This document shows positions 37,332 to 50,784 of a stretch of 64,000 nucleotides of DNA, one piece after another (the stretch's first letter is position 1; the number at the start of each line of letters is the position of its first letter). Under the pieces are notes generated by a model. The model was given only the letters and a program-made list of their open reading frames with translations. It did not search any database and was not told the origin of the DNA. The translations under genes were made by a program, and so were the position numbers. This DNA comes from Onchocerca lupi (Eukaryota > Nematoda > Chromadorea > Rhabditida > Onchocercidae). The stretch is from NCBI GenBank assembly GCA_028564675.1, contig JAOVVO010000245.1:41033-105032 (forward strand), given 5' to 3'.

Positions 37332-37450
37332 TATGGATATAAATATCGTTATCTTATCTTTCTAGCAAGTTGATGATAACGTTGATGATAATATAGAGAA
37401 CGAAAGAAAGAAAATAAAGTTTAATGATAAAGCTTAAAAGAGATAAAGGC

Positions 37451-37484
<34 letters not shown>
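37451..37484. repeat. (GAT)n microsatellite
   Basis: About eleven uninterrupted TGA/GAT triplets, noncoding here. Confidence 0.9.
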
Positions 37485-37940
37485 CATAAAGGATTTTAAA
37501 AGTTCAAAGTTGTTCGAAGTATAAGATAGAGGAAGGAATACAATGAATTATATCAATAGGAAAGAGGAGGTGGAAGAGGAAAAAATAAAAAAAGTTGTGT
37601 AAATTTTTCGCTTCAGCTAAATCTTATTTGTTTTGAAAATACAACAACTTTTCTAACATCAACAATTTTAACTAAAATTCAACATTTTTCCGCCTATTCT
37701 CATTCCTGATTTTCAATGAAATATTTCATTTTTCGTTTAAATTTAAACTTCTTGCTCCTCTTTACCCAATCTCCATTTTTCATTTTCTTTCCTTTTTTCT
37801 TTTTTTTTTTTCCTACCAATGAAGAAAAAGATGATGACGAAAAAAAAAGAGGAAGAAGAAAATCTATTTCTATAAAAATCAATAATTCAAATTATTGATA
37901 AAAAAATTGAAAATGATGAAAAATAATAGTATTGTATTCG

Positions 37941-37968
37941 TTTTTTTTTTTTTTTTTTTTTTTTTTTT
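37941..37968. repeat. 28-nt poly-T
   Basis: An uninterrupted T run in the spacer, with no adjacent splice site recognised. Confidence 0.85.
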
Positions 37969-40900
37969 CATTGTATTAAAATCAAATCTAAACATTCATT
38001 TGCAAAAGAAATCACAAAAAAATTATCGCAAAAAATAGAATAAATGAAAAGTTTTTCACGTTTTTTTTTCTTTTGTTTTTATTTCGACAAAAATATTGTG
38101 TTATTTTGCAATTTGATTTACTAATTTTTCATTTTAAATGAAAATGAAAAATTTAAATATCATCAATGCGTATCTTTTACATAAATAATAAAACTATCGA
38201 TAGGATTAAAAAAATTATTATTCTTTAAACTTTAAATTCCTAATAATAAAACCTATTAATAAGTTGGATTTTTATTCTTTTGTCATAAACTACGATGCTT
38301 TTAGTTTCTCTTTTTTCCCAATTTCAAAATATTGATTGTAACTTTCAAATTCTACTTATTAAAAAGTTTCAAGAACTAGTTGCTTATATTAAAAATTTAA
38401 ATTTAATTCTAGAGTAGATGATATATGCGAGTAGAATTTCATACATCAAATTATTCAAATTTAAAATTGAAAATCTTCGCTCGTCTTTTTGCATAATTTA
38501 CAATGTTTAATTCAAAAATAAAACATTTGCATACAATCTTTTCCTTTCATTCATTTTACAATTCTCAATTGTTTCATCAATACTAATTATGCCATCCGAA
38601 AATAAAACAATAATTTGTGCCTATCAAATAAATAATTCGACATCTAATTTTATTATGAATAGTTCAATAGTTTTTTTTTTTTGTTCAAGTTTCAAGTTTC
38701 TTTTCTTAGTATGCTCAATAAGTATTTTTAAATCACTAACATCTTATTTTCTAGTTTATCAGTTAATTTACCGCTTAGATAAAATCCTTTTTGCAAATAC
38801 AAAAAAATAATTTGTTGCATAATAAATTTTGCAAATACAAGTAAAACGATGCAACTAAATCGTTGCAAAATATTTTTGAGCAAATAAATTGCGAAATTAG
38901 AATTTTAAAAATATATTTAATAATATATTATAATTCCATCATTTATTTTGTGTATAAAAATATTTTTGTAATGTCATATTATCGTATCGTTGCTATAATT
39001 CATGCTTATTTAGATTATTTGCTATGTATTAACATCGAATCATATTCAAGTTTACATCATTTATTCTTGTTTTTTGTGCAAAAACACTTTACAATTATTC
39101 ATTTTGAATAATTTGAAATGTAAAATTAAATGCAAAAAATGTAAATAAATACTTATTTCTATTACTTATTTCGAAGAAATCAATAAATCGTGGATTGAAA
39201 AGATAAAATACATAGTATAATATAAAGAAGAAATTACAACAACAACAAAAAAAATATCAATAGAAATAAAAAAAAAGATGGAAAAATACAAACACAAAAG
39301 AATAATAAAAGAGCCCATCCTAAATTTAGAAAAAAAAATTCAAATTTAAACGAATAGGCAATTTCCGTTAATTTCATTCGAGCAAAATAAGAAAATAAAA
39401 ATAATGACAGGAAACGACAAATATACAAAAAAAAAAAAAAAAAAAAAGAAAAAAAGGAAACAAATAAATGATTCCCGTTTATATTATCTGAAATAATGTA
39501 ATGATCGTTACTCAACATCCTTTTACTACATGATTTTATTACAGTTACCTTTTCATTTTTTTTTTTCAGGTGATATTCAAATATCATCATGCTGTTTAAA
39601 ATTACGCTGAGATCAGGGAAAAAAAAAAGAAAAAAAAAGGAAAAAAAAAATAACGATGAAAAAAGCATTAATTCGTAAACAGAACAAAAAAATTACATTC
39701 ATAAAAATATGATTCAAGAAACGAATCAGATCAATGATCAATCAAACTTCCCTTATAGTAAATTTGGAAGAAAAAAAAAACACAAGAGAAATTACAAAAA
39801 TTAAGAAATGATTTAGTAAAAAAAAAAAAGGCAAGCCGAAGAAAAGACATTCATTTCGGATCTCATAATTTTACGCTCTGAAAATGACTGTACACATTAA
39901 AGTTACAGTAAGATTGATATGCTATATTTTGTTTGCAATATGAGAAAATAGTCCTGCAAATATTTGTATGAAAAAAAAAAAAAAAAAAAAACTCAAAAAA
40001 CTCAAAAAACCAACAAATTGACTTAATAAACTTGCATTATGAGAAGAGATTGGATTTTTGCAAATTTTTTGGTAATTGTAACCCTCTCAATCATTTATCT
40101 TATATTAAGAGATACAACAGAAAAAAAATTAATTCAGAGGTACAATTTTAAAAAAAAAATTAATTTTGAAAATTCAGTTCAACTGTGGATTGCAAGGCAA
40201 AAGCATTCATATATGAAATGATTTCAGTAATTTAAGCACAACAGGATAGGTATATAATCAAGCAGAAATTAGCTTCTGGTGGATTGATGTCACAAAGATA
40301 AGTTTTCCAACGTTTAGCCATTAGTCAAAAAGAAAGGAATTTTTCGCAAATGAAAAAGAACAAAGTTCTCGAAAAATGTAACCACGAATATCACGAAAGT
40401 TTCTCAACTTTCCATATAAACAACAACATGAACTAACAAATCACATATAAGCTATTTTTTTGTTCGTAAAAAAAAAAAAAAAAAAAAAAAATGACTTCTC
40501 GCATTTTTATCTCTTTCCTATCCTTATTAGCATATCAGTTCATACCTAAAAGGAAATTTCGTGCTTGAACAATTTACAAAAAAAGGAAACTTGACAAGAT
40601 CAAGAAACTTCGTGGAATTTTCGATTGAATCGGAACTATATTATGAAAATTTTGTCAATTTTGGCAAAACATATAAATGTGGAAAAAAAAGCTAAAGAGA
40701 GATGTAAGGAATATTTTAGCCGATCGGCCCTAGATATTTCTTTAACACTGCAAATTTCTTTTTAAGTACAATGCAAAGGAAATAAAATGAATAAAGAACA
40801 ATACAGTGAAACTTATCAGGAATAATTTAATCGAAATTTCAGCAATTATTTATTCAATAAGTGCTAATTCTACTACTTTTGAAACGAATCCTTGAAAAAG

Positions 40901-41530
40901 GATACCGCGGAAAATTTCAGAAAAATCCTAAATAATACAATAATCATCCATTATTGTCATCCAGCACAATATCCATCAACAATTATTGAAATGTTACCCA
41001 TCTTTCAGTAACAATGTAATTATGTAGTAATTGCTAAACATAATCATACACCAATTCTTGCAATCACAGTTCTTAATTTCAATCGTTATATCATTTCGTT
41101 TCATTCATCAATGAAGATGCCAGTAACTATCGGTTATATCGGAGAATTTAGTCAATCACATATTGGAAATAACAATTATATTCAAATAGTATGAAAAGTT
41201 CAAAGTTCTTACATCAATATATAAAAAATTAAAAAAAAAAAAAAGAAAACAGCTGACACTGGAAAGAATCCGAAGAGATAAGTAAACTGATTCTGAACAG
41301 ATAACAACTAAAAGTCAAAATATTTAACTAAAATTCTGATCTCATCAGTTTCTACGCAGATTGTTTCAAGCATTCCATAATCAATTATTAGCGCTTACCC
41401 GTATCTAGATGATTGGAATTGTAAACGCATGTTTATGTTTTTTCAAAGATTGGCCGAGAAATACATGACAAAATGCTTTACACAATTTTTGCGGCAAACC
41501 AACCAATGGAATGCTTCCATATGTATAAAC

Positions 41531-41565
41531 ATTATATATATTATATATATAATATATATATATAA
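41531..41565. repeat. (AT)n array
   Basis: Alternating AT/TA sequence just beyond the PNISR stop codon, probably in its 3' UTR. Confidence 0.8.
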
Positions 41566-41579
41566 TACAGGTATCAAGA

Positions 41580-44500
41580 TTATGAACGCGATCTTCTGGA
41601 ATACCTATCTCGGTGATGCCTTTCGTCAGATCGTTTCCTTTCACGGCTTCGTGAACGCGAACTACATCGTTCCTCAAACCTAAAAAAAAATCGAAAATAT
41701 ATTATAACGATCTGCTTGGTACATTGCGCTTATAAATAAAAACGATGTAAATATTGTTTGTATGTATGTGTTTTTTGAAAATTTATTATTAAAAGAATAC
41801 CTTCGGTTTCTCTTGGTACGTGATCGAGAGCGTGACCTCATCCTTTTGTGATTTCTTGAACGACGCCGTTTCTGATAAGATTCTCTACTGCTTGATCTTC
41901 GACGATAACGCTCGGGAGTCCGTGACTCACTTTTATCACTTTCCGATCTAAAATATCTTGCTATTTTGATAGACATCAAAGCAAAAATATTTGTTCATTT
42001 TTATTGCAAAACAAATTCAATCTCAAAATTAAAATCAAAATTTGAATGACTCACCCATCTAATGTATGATCAGCGCCCTTTTTAATCGAATCATCCTTAC
42101 TATTGCTAAGCCGTCTGAAAAATCCAAAACTGGGAAATTCAGGATACAGATAAGTTCACCAAGAAAATCAGGACACAATGACTTAATTTATCAAGGTTAA
42201 ATTACATTTTCATTAAATCGAATGCATTTACCACTCAATTTATTTCCTCAAAAAAAAAAAGTCAGATGACTATATGATATGAATCACTGATTCCATAAAG
42301 AGCTAGTAATATACCCAAAATATTTCTTTTGTAAAAATTTGAAAAAGAAATTCACCGCTTTTTTGGACGCTCTTTACTTCGTGATTTCTTTCGTTGATGT
42401 TGCTTCTTTGATTCACCAGTATGCTTTTCCTTCTTGTCTTTTTTATTGCTTTGATCACCATTTGATTCGAACTTTTTTTCGCCTGCAAACATTAACTGAA
42501 GTTGGAGATCATATCGTGGGAAATGTAAGAGTGTTATACTTGGCTAAATAAATGAAGTTAAACCGTTGTGCACTTTAAGCAAACTTTACTCCCTTTTTGA
42601 ACAAATTTAATTAAATGTACTATACAACTAGTCGCATGTTGACATAAAATTAAACCAAGAGGCTTTCAAAAGAGAAAAGAACGAAAATTTTAAATCAAAA
42701 TATTTTATTTTCCTAGCCACAGCGCCACGTAAAGCAAACAAATATCACTGATAGCACAAGAAAGAGATATTTATCAACGTGATTAAAGTAGTATATTAAA
42801 TATACAATAAAATGAAGCTCTAATCACAACTATCTTTAAATGACTCTAACCACGACTATCTTTAAATCACGAAAGATTAAAAAAAAAAATAAAAATAAAA
42901 CCTCACCTATTTCCTTGCACGCATCATTTTCATTCTTTGAAAGCGTTATACGCAAGGAGCAGTCATCGCAATTCTTCGTTTCTTGAATAGCAATTTTTTT
43001 CTTTTCAACACCTGAAATGAAAATTTCCTATTTAGTCATATCTAAAATATTTCACGCAAACACGTGAAAATGGTATGAAAGTTAATCCATACCCAAAAAC
43101 CATGGGTGCCAACTTCTAAGTGTATTAATAGGTGTGTTACTAGAAAATGAGAAAATCCATTTCCTTCAAAATATTGCTCGCATCGAAAAGGAAACACAAT
43201 GTGTTTCAAATTATTTTTAAGTTATTACTAATTTCCATAATTAGTACTTTTCAGTTTGAAAGTTAAAAAAGTGGCACCCACAGTAAGTGGTTTATCCTTG
43301 GTCTCGAACTGAAGATGTATACGTATTAGTGAGGTGTGTCACATGGACTGAGATGCATAGTAATACCTTGAGAGGATTCTGTAGAAGAGAATCCATCATT
43401 GCTACTTAACTTGGCCTTACTCTTAGCACCCGACGATAGTACTGGAAGAAATGGTACACTGAACAAAGCATCATCTTTATTACCACCACCATCACCAATA
43501 GTATTTGACTTGTTTGGGAATTCCTCGCCTTTCGTTTTACTCGTCGATTCGTCCCACTGCTTCACGTCAGCTTCTTCACTCGATTCATCATCGCTTTCAG
43601 CACCTGAATTGATCATAATTTTGAACTAATACATTAAAATAAGGGACCATACGTGAACTAGATAATGGACCGATAAATGCCATTGTGGTAAATGTCAGAC
43701 AGCTAGGCAAATTTAACTTCATTATTATATTTTGCATGGCGGAATGAAAGCTAGGACGATTGAGCTTGACGAAGGTCATAAGTCATACCAAATGAAAACA
43801 AATGACAAACAAACAAACTCGAACCGTCACACTAGCTGGATATATGCTCAAGGTTGAAATAATCGAGGACTGATTAATTAATTAATTCGAACTGATTATA
43901 TCCTTTCATTCAAAAAAAAGGCTTAAGATGAGGAAATGGGAAACAGTTCCTGTCATAAAAGAAAAAAAGAAATATGATCACTGCCCAAGACATTCGACAG
44001 AATTCAATTTTAATCAGCAATCAATTTGATAAATACATATTGGATAAGGCCAAATATAAATCCTCAGAACAGAATCTCTAGAGCCTGATCTGAATACTTA
44101 AACACTTAGTCAGAAAAGAATAAAACAGCTGTACAAAATGTAATAAAAGCTTACCAAGTGTACACAAAGCGGCGAGAGCCGAACTTTGGGCGAGAACTTT
44201 TGGCTGGGCTAAACATACATTCAACTTGATTAATTGATCGTTTTCAAGGTTGAAATTGCGCGTTAAAATGTAGAAGCCACAAGAAGGAAATGACTTATCC
44301 GTTAGTTTCAAAATAAATACGAATGACACAATTTGTTACCTTGGGAACTAGGATATTTTTTCACTCTGATTACCACTACTTTTTCAAAGTCTTCTCCTTC
44401 GAAAAAAAAGTAGGTAGGTTAGAAGTGGTTCCAGATACAATTTCAAATGACGAATTACCAAAAAAGAACTCGTGAACAATCCAAATTTTAAAATTGAAAA

Positions 44501-47078
44501 TATGTACCAGAACGTTTAGCAAGTTCAATTTGTTCCCTGGCAATATGGTTCAATTCATCATCCGTTGTTTCCAATAAAATTTCAGTCATAAAACGTCGCA
44601 AAAGCATGAGCTGGAAGCAAGCTAGATTAGCATAAAAGACTGCGTAAGACAATCCAGCAATCACGAGTATGCATTCTTGATTCTCTTGATTCGTCATAAT
44701 CAAGTTTCGTTTTTTTGATGATCACGGAAACTTGATTTGAAAATAGTTCATAGATATTGTATTGCAAAAAGTTTACAAAAGATTATTATGTCGCGAATTA
44801 CGATTTATCTGATTTGAATTGATAAACCCTTTATAATGGTATGAAACATAATTGGAAAGGCAATTCGTAAAGCAGTAACCTCTTGTTAACTAATAAAGAG
44901 AATAAAATGTAATACGACAGCATACCAAGTATAAAACATAACAATATAACAAATAGAAGATACAAAATAGTTAAATATAGGCCACAAGACTTGATCTATA
45001 ATTTAAGAGCAAGCTATTATCCTCCTCCTACCTTTCTGCCTGACTCTTTCTGAAGATAGTAGAAAGATCTAGAAACTTACTGCATCTTCCCTTGTCTCTT
45101 CCTCGGTTCGATAATCAATTTCCCTTGCATCTTTAGCTAGTTGTTCTTGTTGCTTCTCCAACTTCTTTTTCTGGAGGAACACTGGCTCTTCATCAAGTTT
45201 AGCTCTATCTTCTACATCATCGACTCCATTTTCGTCTTCGCTACTGTCAGAATCCTGAAATTCTTGCAGGATAAAATAGTTACTTGGTATTTACAAATCA
45301 AGTCACTAATAATATAATGAAACCATTAAAATTATTTTATAATATAAATATCAAATTAATAGATTTATATGAACAATTTAAAATGTACTTACAAATTTTC
45401 CCAATCCTTTAGCAGCACGACGAGCTTTTGCCGCTTCTTCAGCAATTCGCAACTTAGCTTCCCTAGTTTGTTTTTTCTGTCTTTCTTGTTCAGCTTTTTC
45501 TAAACCTTCACGGATCCAGGCTGGCAAAGCTTTCCGTGTCTGTTGATCTGAAAAGCATAATTTCCACATTGCCGGAAAATACTAAACTACTGATATCAAT
45601 GCTGTCAATCCTTGCTACTTGCTTCAGATTAATCATACGGCCATAAACTAACCGATGAAAGCCATAGAGTGAGAGTTTGAAGAAGAATCACGACGTGAGG
45701 GATGATACCAATTTGGCGGTGGCACCCAACCAGGTCCTGGCTTAAGCCAGTGAGCCATAGCACCTTCCGGAATTGTTTCTGAATCATCTGAATCATTGTC
45801 ACGCCGACCACTTTTCTGCTTCTCATCCCATTCTTTGTAATAATGAGAATACTGAAAAATAATCGCTTGAAATTGAATCTATGATATTCAAAAATGCATC
45901 TAGATTACCAATATGCAGTGATGTTCAGCCTATCCCTATAAATCAGAGTTGACTACAAATGAAAGATATCTGTCCTACATATACGAAGCATATCAATTAA
46001 GAAATCTAATCAGATTAAGCCAAGTAAAATAAAATATAATAAGAATAATATAAATCGAAAACGACCGAAAAAACTTACCTCACCACCCTCTTCCTCGTCA
46101 ACATTTAGCTTTGCCTCACTGTAAGGAATCGCAGGCGGAAATGGACCAGGCGGTATCGGAGTAACACCCATCCATGGTGGAACTGGTGGCATGAAAGGAG
46201 GAAATGCACCACCAGTCGGTGGTCCGAAATTATTTGGCGGTAAAGGTGGCATCCAACAAGGAGATGGTGAAGCAAAATTTGCGTCTGAAAATTTTATAAA
46301 TAAAATAAAGCTACATAAAACTAGCAACAACAAATATACAGGCGATATCATATAAATATATGCGATTTCACTAAAATTTTTAAATTTACTGAAGCAAACA
46401 ATATAAGTCGGAAACGTACCAACAGGCATAGTAGGCAAATACCCACCAGGTGGCAAAAAAGACCCATTTACCGGTAGTCCATCGGATGCCGGGGGCGGAT
46501 GTGATGATGGTGGCTCCTTGCTTGGCGGTGGCGGTATGGAATCATCTGATGTTACTGGAGGCACTTCACCAGCATCTCGCATTTGCATCCATTTTTGTGC
46601 TAGTTGAGCCCAATTCACTGAAATTTATTGATAAATATGAATTTTTAATTTAAAAACCATATACATTATAAAATTTTCTTTAAAATTCCTTCATCTAAAT
46701 CTGGTCGCTTATCCGTAAGCGTTTAGCGACATAATGCTGGTATTCCAAAGAATAAATACAGATATGCCAAATCAATTCAGTAAACTCGCAGGATGTAAAA
46801 TATAAGAAATGTTATCCCTATTTCCTTATCTTTATCTTAATAATCTTTCTAAAGTTTGAAGAGTCTATTTTAGAAATAAATTTTAAAACAGAATTACAGA
46901 AGGAAAGTTCACTTTCACTACTTTAATTTCAAAATCTCTAAATCTGAATTTTCCATTAAATCATAAAATAAAATGATCAGTAAATTTAATTCGACATGTA
47001 TTTATTACATTTACCTTCCGAATTCGGAATATTTTGATAATATGACGCATCCAACCATTTCGCATTATTTTCTGTCAT
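41580..47078 (-). CDS. PNISR: Arginine/serine-rich protein PNISR
   Basis: Nuclear-speckle SR-related protein that associates with the splicing factor pinin. Fifteen minus-strand exons (47015-47078, 46420-46617, 46079-46284, 45653-45851, 45393-45547, 45081-45254, 44508-44610, 44340-44396, 44155-44208, 43367-43603, 42907-43011, 42356-42482, 42055-42114, 41801-41947, 41580-41679) give 661 residues, shorter than the human protein. Diagnostic matches to human PNISR are VNWAQLAQKWMQMRDAGE, the Pro-rich segment, RKALPAWIREGLEKAEQERQ (human RRTLPAWIREGLEKMEREKQ), FMTEILLETTDDEL and LAQSSALAALCTLG. Acidic and Lys-rich stretches follow, then an RS domain (RRRSSSRESY, RMRSRSRSRTKR, SSRSRSRERKRSDE) ending RSRS-stop. 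The correct frame of the last exon is the one giving FEERCSSRSRS; the alternative frame reads on through 41405. The RS tail is much shorter than in vertebrates. Confidence 0.94.
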
Positions 47079-50000
47079 TTTTACGATCTAATAATGTACC
47101 ACGTGATCTCATGGATTTCCACTTGTATCCTTTAATATAGAAAAAAATTTTTTTCATAACAAAGTAATCATATTATGCAATTTGATGAAAACAAAACAGA
47201 AGACAAAACAGTGAGAAAAATTATGTAAAAAGGAAGTACATATAAAAGTAGCAGAAGACAACAAAGGAAAAGTATAAATATGCTATGACCAATTAGTGTT
47301 CGAGAGAGAACAATCGTTCCAAGAAATGTTGGAAAAGTATCGGGATTCAATTCCTTGGAGTAACGAATTTTAATCTCACTTTTCATTTTGTTATGAAAAG
47401 GATGAATAAGAAAAATTAATCCGGTTTAGCAAACTTGAAGATAAAAAGGTAGTTGAATCATCACTATTTTGATAAAAAGACTAAAAAAAGTAAAAGAAAG
47501 ACAATTAACAAAGAATGGTAAGTACATATAAAATTTTAGATGAATCTGCAAAATATAAAAACAGAAAAAAAATCCAATATTCCGACTTTTGCGGTAATGA
47601 TGACAGATAAGTGAATAATCGTACTGACTAATATCCAAAAAAAAAAAAAAAAAAAATGGATGAAATTAAAAAATGATTCAACAATAAAAGAACCCTGAAT
47701 AATTTCATTAGGAAAATCCGAAAATTATAGGGTGAAATGGAATACGATGAATAGCATATATTTCGAACTTATGTATCATAAGCTTTATTTCATTTCAGAC
47801 TTATCAGTAGCTAAACAGACTGATATTTCGCAGTATTGCATTTTGTAGAATAACTTAAAACTTCGAATACATACATCCAACTATGCTTCACAGTCTCCAT
47901 TAAGCACTGAGAAGTCCCGGGAATAAGAGATTTTTTGCAAATAGCGAGATCAATCCCCGACACACATCCAAACTTATCCCTACGCGCATCCCAACCTATT
48001 CTTCGCGACAATTAATCTCAACCACTACTCTTGCTCATCATCTTATCTGTACTATCTCCAAGTCTTTCACTGTCTGCATTCTCCACAAATATAGACTTTC
48101 TCCTTCTCCTACATGCATTCGCTGATGAAAGAGAAGCGAAACCTTTGGAGAGATTGTAATGCCTTCCGACTTTTCTTCCCGGGGATTCCAGTCCCCTGTT
48201 CCCGTCAGGACGTCCTGTCTCTGGGATAACTACTGATCAGATAAATGAAATCTATATCGAAAATTTCAAGTAAATCGAAAAAAACTACCAATGCGAAAAT
48301 TTGACCAAATTTATCCAAGAAAAAAAAAAAAGCTCATTATCGATTTGGCTCATTAAATTACTCATTTTATGAATTTTTAGATCATCCAAAAGATCTGGTA
48401 CATCTCGTGGTGTATATCAGGTACTTGCTACTTGCTATACCCTAAAAATATGAAGACTGGTTCCATTCGAGACTTTTCCCCGAAAATCTGTTCCTGATAA
48501 AGTTTAAAAGTTCATCTCTAATTCGGATAAAATTTATCAGTACTAGAAATAGATCAAAAATTTCATCTCCTATCTTTCCACCTTTCATTCATGTGTTAAA
48601 TCAATGAAATTTAATTTTTGCATACTATAAGAATGACTAAAGTACGCCGAACCTTCCCCGGCATTTTTCTCCAACTTTTCTGTTTTATTTTCGAATTCAG
48701 CAAACCTTGCCATATACAGTTCCAAATTTCTCGTTGCAAAAAAAGTATTAAATGCTGACTAGAGTTGTCACTTATCTTTTATCTGTCCTCCTAGATACTG
48801 ACTTGTCAAGTGTCACAAATTATTGTTGAAATGAATCTAGATATTTTTTCTATTTTTTCAACCACTGCAAATTTTTCTGAACATCAAAGTTTTTATTAAT
48901 ATTATGTTAGGAAAAAAAAATCATTTAATACACAAAGAATTTTTCCTTTGATAACAGCTTATTTCAGTCAATTTACTGATTAAATGATAAACAGAATATA
49001 AATGAATCAAATAGGATGAAAATGAACTGGAAAAAAAAGAAAAAATTCATTTATTTTTGATATAATAATGAGTGGATTCTAAAATACTTTCTTTAATAAT
49101 CCGGTATAGAATAATCTGATCTAAATAATCATTTAACATGATTTTCTCATTAAATATTATGAGAAGCTAAAAAACTTTACTTGTTGCTTGAATTTGACCT
49201 TATCTAATCTTTTCCTTATTACTACTAGTTGAATTCTTTTTTAAATATTCTTAAATTGTATGCAAAATTTATATATTGGTTAGCTTTCAAGCTAACTTCT
49301 TTGATTGAGATAACAGTTTAATTAGCTGATTTAATTCGATGCTACAATTTCATCACTGCAATTTTTTGAAAAGAAATATCAGAGAATTTCGGATGGTTCT
49401 GAAACAATGATATTGTTCTAACTTCCTTATACTTATCTATGAAATCCTTTGCATTTCTAAATCATAATATTAAAGTAGCAAAATGAAAAATATCAATGTG
49501 GATCATTATAGTTACTTTTTGCTTATATAAAAAGAGTAGGAAGAAAATGTTTCAGAAATCCAAGAAACAATATAAAACACCAAAATGCAATCCGAAAAAT
49601 CTCAGTGCAAGTAATAATCACGTCAGAATATGCAGAAAATAATACAAAACAATCATTATGGTGATTGGTTTCTATGTGAAACACAGAAACGATATCGAGC
49701 AATATTACAATAAACACAATACTTTTTCCACATTTTTTGGAAACCTTAACTTTAATTGTCGATCATTGTCTCGAAAACTTCGACAAGTTTTAACATCATC
49801 TTAAAATCATTTTAAGCTAAAGCACTCTTAGGTTTAGTTCATTTTGCAATTACAAGAAGTTTATTAACATCTAACTTTTTAAGCATGGTATAAATATTAT
49901 ATCAGATTTTTGCCTCTATCCTTTTTCACGGATACTTTTTCATTCTCCCATCAAAAAAAAGACACAAACCTAAATATAGTGAATTGGAATTTAAAACAAG

Positions 50001-50248
50001 TTTTTTTAAGAATGACATTACAGATGTGAAATATTCATATTATTCAATTATTCATCAGAAAAAAAATACCTCAAAAAACAACATCCATGGCACAGATTAA
50101 ATACAAATTCTATTTACTTCCACTTTGCTCCAGTGCACCAAAAATTATAGCATTCTCGAATTCATCAAACAGCCATGGAGTAAGAACATATAACACAAAC
50201 TTTTGTTCAAAACACATTGTAGCAAACCTAAAGTAAGGGAATTCACCT
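47079..50248. other. Spacer between PNISR and the orphan gene
   Basis: About 3.2 kb containing the PNISR promoter side. A GC-richer patch around 48120-48235 contains TCCCGGGGATTCCAGTCCCC, which can fold. The rest is AT-rich without a supported gene. Confidence 0.5.
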
Positions 50249-50724
50249 TTAGCTCATTACTTCAGAATCATAAATTCCCGGACTTGATAAGGTCCTCGCT
50301 TTCCGTTTTCTCAATGTCATTCCCAAACTTCGTTCTGGAATAACGTGAGGTCTTTTTCTGACCGGCGATTTAGTCGCGCATCGATTTTTGCGACTATTTT
50401 GTTTTGGCGTTCGCTTTGTACTACTACCTTTTTTCGCTTCACCCCCTCTTCGACCTTCTTCGACGTCCTGAAAAAATAAGAATATTAGTAAAAAAATGTA
50501 TATGAAATATTCTAAAATCAATTTTTTCCTTTCAAGTTAAATGTAGAAAAATGGACAGAAATTGTGTACCGTGGTAGTTTCATGGAATAGCACAGACTCT
50601 CGGTCGTCGCTGATCGAATTTTGTTCGCATTCTTTTACTGAGAGTGTTTGCAAAGGACATTTCGGATGGTGTAAAGGATGGATGTCACCGACTAATATTC
50701 CATCGGCAATTTCAACTATTGCAA

Positions 50725-50784
<60 letters not shown>

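Larger units (their letters stand above)
36910..41579. other. AT-rich spacer with microsatellites
   Basis: About 4.7 kb. It holds the 5' flank of the thioredoxin-like gene and the 3' flank of PNISR. Repeats include TATG, GAT and AT arrays and long homopolymers (37941-37968, 39428-39446, 39971-39990, 40469-40491). The ORFs here encode Phe/Lys/Asn/Ile-rich low-complexity peptides, and I support none of them. Confidence 0.6.

Noticed and set aside
39234..39668. 144-codon minus-strand ORF, the longest in the 37-41 kb spacer
   Set aside because: The peptide is almost entirely Phe, Leu, Ser and Lys from poly-A/T tracts; it is low complexity with no domain.
40039..40221. 60-codon plus-strand ORF with a hydrophobic stretch
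   Set aside because: It is isolated and AT-rich, with no splice context and no recognised family; chance is sufficient.
41405..41677. Minus-strand ORF reading VVRVHEAVKGNDL
   Set aside because: It is the wrong frame of the last PNISR exon; the neighbouring frame gives an RS-rich tail in correct phase.
43095..43325. Possible inverted repeat around GGGTGCCAACTT and AAGTGGCACCCAC in a PNISR intron
   Set aside because: Only about 16 bases pair; the similarity does not extend, so a mobile element is not supported.
46010..46618. Single 202-codon Pro-rich minus-strand ORF
   Set aside because: It is two PNISR exons plus the intron between them read through; the true model splices 46285-46419 out.
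47811..48011. 66-codon minus-strand ORF (begins MSRRIGWDARRDKFG)
   Set aside because: No homologue recognised, no splice partners, and only modest length; possibly repeat-derived.
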